This document shows, in pieces, positions 7,014 to 9,296 of a DNA stretch of 9,296 nt. The notes beneath the pieces were generated by a model that saw nothing but the letters and a program-made list of their open reading frames with translations, was not told the DNA's origin and searched no databases. This DNA comes from Pseudomonadota bacterium (GTDB taxonomy: Bacteria > Pseudomonadota > Gammaproteobacteria > Burkholderiales > Burkholderiaceae). The position numbers and the translations under genes were made by a program. The stretch is taken from positions 1 to 9,296 of the forward strand of contig JAJXUC010000149.1 in NCBI GenBank assembly GCA_021783435.1. The letters are read 5' to 3'. Within the stretch, counting starts at the first letter, position 1. Each line of letters begins with the position of its first letter.

Positions 7014-7841
7014 CTACCGGAAATTTTCGCGCATGCCCATGTAAAAACCGCCCGGGAGCAAGCCGAGTATGAAGGGCGAATTCAACCGATGGGCAAAATA
7101 GCCACTGGCAACCCCAACAACGGCGCCGGCCACGGTATCGGTCATCCAATGGCCATGCGCCTTGATGCGTGCGGCCATGTCGAACACCGGGATGGCCGCC
7201 AGCGCATCCACCCCCGGGTTGGTTTGGTGATACTCCAAAATGATGGGCGTGACCAAGGCCGTGATGGACGAGACATCGCCGCTGGGAAAACTCTGCTGAT
7301 GCACGCCCTGAAACCATCGGTTGGGATTGTTGGTGGCCGAGGGGCGCGACCGCTGAAAAGTCCATTTCAGCGCCTGTGTCGAAATGCCGGCCATGGCGGC
7401 AGCGTCCACGCTCTGCCAGAGCGTTTTGCCAAGACGGCTGTTTCCTCCTTCCCAGATCGCGCCTGCCAGGGTCAGGCCAATGAGTTCAGCGGGAAACTGG
7501 GGAGATTTGGCAATCGACCAGATGCCGGAGGTCTGTTGCTGGACGGGGTGATCCAGGTGGTGCAACCCCGCGTAGTCCAGAACCCCGAGCGCCGCACCGA
7601 TCAGATAGGTGTCCGCGAGGCCCACGCCGAACGTCGGGCTTGCGGGATAAAGGCTCCAGTTCGAACGCGGCGCAGGCGCTGCGGCGGGCACTCGACCAGG
7701 GGCCGATGCCGATGCGATTGACGGGGGCAAGCCGACGAGATCTGCAGAGGATGGTTTCACGACCGTGGCCTGGGCCTGGCAGAGGCAAACGCCCAGCACC
7801 ACGACTCCAGCAAGACATTTCAAACCATCGGGCAGCATCAT
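7014..7841 (-). CDS. Secreted PAP2-family phosphatase with altered motif II (PSGD)
   Basis: The 275-residue protein has a signal peptide (about 1-25, ending CQAQA), a Pro/Ala-rich linker (about 38-60) and a PAP2 phosphatase core. Motif I is K-x6-RP (Lys159, Arg166, Pro167). Motif III is R-x5-H-x3-D (Arg225, His231, Asp235), with Ala in place of the usual Ser before Arg. Motif II reads FPSGD (186-189) instead of PSGH, a change of the usual leaving-group His to Asp. PAP2 enzymes act on phospholipid or undecaprenyl phosphates, and some on lipid A phosphates, at the periplasmic face. The ATG at 7841 is chosen because GAGG lies 7 bases upstream and a signal peptide follows; the frame is open upstream to 8015 but would swallow the palindromic operator. 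The COG4705-like gene follows by 95 bp. Confidence 0.85.
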   Translation of the reverse strand: MMLPDGLKCLAGVVVLGVCLCQAQATVVKPSSADLVGLPPSIASASAPGRVPAAAPAPRSNWSLYPASPTFGVGLADTYLIGAALGVLDYAGLHHLDHPVQQQTSGIWSIAKSPQFPAELIGLTLAGAIWEGGNSRLGKTLWQSVDAAAMAGISTQALKWTFQRSRPSATNNPNRWFQGVHQQSFPSGDVSSITALVTPIILEYHQTNPGVDALAAIPVFDMAARIKAHGHWMTDTVAGAVVGVASGYFAHRLNSPFILGLLPGGFYMGMRENFR

Positions 7842-7946
7842 CAGCAAGCCTCGGAGACGACGAACAAAGGCGTTGGCTGGCGCAACCGGCCAGAATGACC
7901 CAAACAGCCCAGCACGCCAAGTTCGTGTGGCGCAGAAACCGTGGCA

Positions 7947-7975
7947 ATATTCTCGGCGCCGAACTCGCACGGGAA
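7947..7975 (-). promoter_or_regulatory. Possible promoter of the PAP2-COG4705 unit
   Basis: On the minus strand GAATAT (7952-7947) lies 36 bases downstream of the palindrome core, almost the same spacing as in the beta-barrel gene (34). The -35 position, TTCCCG (7975-7970), is poor, as expected for an activator-dependent promoter. The leader would be about 100 nt. Confidence 0.3.
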
Positions 7976-7981
7976 CATGAA

Positions 7982-8010
7982 CGTCAGGTGACGATTTCGT
8001 CATCCTGACG
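7982..8010. promoter_or_regulatory. Palindromic operator candidate, copy 2 (PAP2 gene)
   Basis: The core TGACGA-TT-TCGTCA (7989-8002) is a perfect 14-bp palindrome. It extends to arms CGTCAGGTGACGA and TCGTCATCCTGACG, with a single unpaired T at 8003. Its core starts 148 bp upstream of the PAP2 ATG. It shares the minus-strand consensus GGATGACGMAATCGTCAYCT with the copy near 5942. Confidence 0.65.
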
Positions 8011-8020
8011 CTCATGCCGG

Positions 8021-8073
8021 ACGGATCAAGCTGCTTGCTGCCTCGTGAGGATCACGCCGCGTCGTTGATCCGT
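8021..8073. repeat. Nested inverted repeats between cytochrome b561 and PAP2 genes
   Basis: Nine-base arms ACGGATCAA (8021-8029) and TTGATCCGT (8065-8073) enclose 35 bases that contain a second hairpin, CGTGA-GGA-TCACG (8044-8056). The structure lies just downstream of the cytochrome b561 stop and could fold in its transcript. There is no T-run. It may act as a transcript end or processing site, or be a transcription-factor site. Confidence 0.4.
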
Positions 8074-8087
8074 GGCCAACGCCATGT

Positions 8088-8636
8088 TCAACCCCACATC
8101 CTGGCCAGCAGGCCGTCCTTGCGCACCCAGTGGTGGTAGAGGGCCGCGCTCACGTGCAGGCCAATGAGGCCGAGCACGATGTAGGCCAGTGTGGAGTGCC
8201 ATTCGCCCAGGTCGTGGCCGACGGTCGAACCCTGGCTTGCCAACGCGGGCAGCGGAATGCCTAGGAGATGAATCGACCAACCCCGGGTGGAGGCATTGAT
8301 CCAGCCGAGAAGCGGCAAAACCAGGAGTAGCGCATAGAGCAAGCCATGTGTGAGCTTGCTCGCCAGTTCTTGCCAGGCAACACCGGGGTGCGGATCGGGG
8401 GCGCCCACGGTGCTTCGCCACCCCAGGCGCAGGAGCATCACGGCCAGGATGAGTGGGCCCATGAACAGATGCCAGGCAATCAACCCATTCGGTTGTGTGC
8501 CTTTGCGGATGTCGGGCATCAGCCAAGCCAGGGCATATTCCCCGACCAGAAGCAGCACGACGGTCCAGTGCAAAAGACGGGCAACGGCCCCATAGCGTGT
8601 CGTGTGGGCCGCGGAATGCAAAGATGGATGCTGCAT
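8088..8636 (-). CDS. Cytochrome b561 family protein (CybB-like)
   Basis: The 182-residue inner-membrane protein has four helices and the di-haem ligand pattern of bacterial cytochrome b561: His23 in ARLLHW, His56 in IAWHLFMG, His147 in GEWHSTLAY and His161 in GLHVSAALYHH. The 14-residue spacing of the last two equals that in E. coli CybB. These proteins pass electrons between quinol and acceptors such as superoxide or periplasmic partners. The ATG at 8636 gives the normal family length but has no ribosome site. An alternative TTG at 8699 adds 21 Lys/Ser/Thr-rich residues and overlaps the TGA of the upstream secreted-protein gene (TTGA), which would allow translational coupling. Either way it is probably co-transcribed with that gene. 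Confidence 0.9.
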   Translation of the reverse strand: MQHPSLHSAAHTTRYGAVARLLHWTVVLLLVGEYALAWLMPDIRKGTQPNGLIAWHLFMGPLILAVMLLRLGWRSTVGAPDPHPGVAWQELASKLTHGLLYALLLVLPLLGWINASTRGWSIHLLGIPLPALASQGSTVGHDLGEWHSTLAYIVLGLIGLHVSAALYHHWVRKDGLLARMWG

Positions 8637-8695
8637 ATCGATGGTTGTTGTCGTGTCGGTTTTTTTAGAAGATACTTTCGACTTGCCTCGTCGGC

Positions 8696-9013
8696 TCAAC
8701 GATCCCCACCATCGCCATGCTCGCCTTCACCACGATGGTCCCCACGCCAGCGGCGTGGCCGCTCGTATTGGTACTGTGGGACCGGGGCATAGGGCTGGGC
8801 CATGTAGTACGAGGGAGCCGGGACGTATTGCACCGGCGGTGCCATGTACACCGGCTGCGGGGCGACCGGGTAGACATTGCCCAGATTGGCCACGACCCCC
8901 GGCACGCCGATGGCCAATGACCAGAATGGGTTGTCATCCGCCTGCGCGGTGGGGAGTAAAACGACAGCCAGGGCAACGGCTGACAGGCTCTTCAAAATGG
9001 TCATGTGTTTCAT
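8696..9013 (-). CDS. Small secreted Pro/Tyr-rich protein with basic-acidic tail
   Basis: The 105-residue product starts MKHMTILKSLSAVALAVVLLPTAQA, a clear Sec signal peptide with cleavage before DD. A short hydrophobic segment (FWSLAIGVPGVVANLGNVY) is followed by a low-complexity stretch from about 50 to 90 with recurring P, V, Q and Y (PVYMAPP, PAPSYYMAQPYAP, PQYQYERP). The last 20 residues are rich in Arg, Gly, His, Asp and Glu (HRGEGEHGDGGDR), possibly metal-binding or disordered. The start is well supported: AGGAG lies 7 bases before the ATG, whereas the longer open frame to 9082 lacks this. The stop abuts the possible TTG start of cytochrome b561. I do not recognise a named family; a periplasmic or surface-attached accessory protein is the most that can be said. 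Confidence 0.75.
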   Translation of the reverse strand: MKHMTILKSLSAVALAVVLLPTAQADDNPFWSLAIGVPGVVANLGNVYPVAPQPVYMAPPVQYVPAPSYYMAQPYAPVPQYQYERPRRWRGDHRGEGEHGDGGDR

Positions 9014-9062
9014 GATTGGACTCCTGTGGTTGCGTTCATCTTTCCAATCCCCCCAGCAGAAT

Positions 9063-9080
9063 GGGGCGGCTTGCCGACCC
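9063..9080. repeat. Hairpin between EAL gene and secreted-protein gene
   Basis: GGGGCGGC-TT-GCCGACCC forms an 8-bp stem with one mismatch, about 50 bp after the EAL stop codon and 50 bp before the next start. It could be a transcription terminator for the EAL gene, but no T-run follows on the minus strand. Confidence 0.3.
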
Positions 9081-9130
9081 ATTTCAGATTTTCTTGATGT
9101 CGATCTTGATGCCTCAGGCTTATACCACCC

Positions 9131-9296
9131 TTAGACCACAAGACCGGTGTTGCTTGCATTCTCCCCTCCTGCCTGACCCCAGAGGTATCCCTGACCCCAG
9201 TCGATGCCGAGGGCGCGCACGCAGTCGAGTTGGTCACGGGCTTCGAGGCCCTCGGCGATGGTGATCATGTTCAAGTCACGCGCCATGTCCTGCAGG
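9131..9296 (-). CDS. C-terminal end of an EAL-domain c-di-GMP phosphodiesterase (partial)
   Basis: A frame entering from the right edge gives 54 residues before a TAA at 9131-9133. The start MARDLNMITIAEGLEARDQLDCVRALG, followed by IDWGQGYLWG, matches the end of EAL domains: the (I)AEGVE-type glutamate and the QGY(L/F)G segment near the last strand. EAL domains hydrolyse cyclic di-GMP to pGpG, so the full protein probably affects biofilm or motility decisions; any N-terminal sensory or GGDEF parts lie outside the window. After YLWG the usual RP-x-P segment is replaced by QAGGENASNTGLVV, an unusual ending encoded beside an 11-bp direct repeat. The gene is upstream of the secreted-protein gene on the same strand, with a 117-bp gap. 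Confidence 0.85.
   Translation of the reverse strand, partial: LQDMARDLNMITIAEGLEARDQLDCVRALGIDWGQGYLWGQAGGENASNTGLVV

Noticed and set aside
1..9296. CRISPR array, tRNA, rRNA, transposase or phage genes
   Set aside because: No regularly spaced repeats, cloverleaf sequences, rRNA motifs or transposase/integrase frames were seen on either strand.

Overview
The window is GC-rich, gene-dense DNA from a Gram-negative bacterium. The sequence shows outer-membrane proteins (PagP and a small beta-barrel ending in Phe), a b561 cytochrome and an NsrR/NnrS nitric-oxide module. This combination and the codon bias point to a betaproteobacterium, probably Burkholderiales. A Thiomonas-like host is only a guess.

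Left part (1-1682, all minus strand): an Rrf2-family regulator that looks like NsrR, then a group 3 truncated haemoglobin, then NnrS, which runs off the left edge and overlaps the haemoglobin gene by 11 bp. Between regulator and haemoglobin lies a sigma70-like promoter whose -10 box is covered by a near-perfect NsrR-type palindrome. This reads as an NO-sensing and NO-defence unit.

Middle (1791-4314, plus strand): low-specificity L-threonine aldolase (ltaE) and an iron-sulfur L-serine ammonia-lyase (sdaA), 58 bp apart and probably co-transcribed. Together they degrade threonine and serine to glycine, acetaldehyde and pyruvate.

Right part (4349-9296, all minus strand, with AT-richer stretches): an envelope-centred block. 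In transcription order from the right edge it holds the C-terminal end of an EAL-domain c-di-GMP phosphodiesterase, a small secreted Pro/Tyr-rich protein, cytochrome b561, a secreted PAP2-type phosphatase with an altered motif (PSGD for PSGH), an eight-helix COG4705-like membrane protein built from four repeats, an eight-stranded outer-membrane beta-barrel, a doubtful small ORF, and PagP (lipid A palmitoyltransferase).

The most interesting signal is a near-identical palindromic site, minus-strand consensus GGATGACGMAATCGTCAYCT. It lies about 150-160 bp upstream of both the PAP2 and the beta-barrel genes, each time about 35 bp upstream of an AT-rich -10-like hexamer. It suggests an unidentified regulator that ties these envelope genes into one small regulon. 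The COG4705-like protein carries [FY]-W-x9-G-x4-D four times with invariant spacing, an internal symmetry that suggests four membrane-embedded acidic sites.
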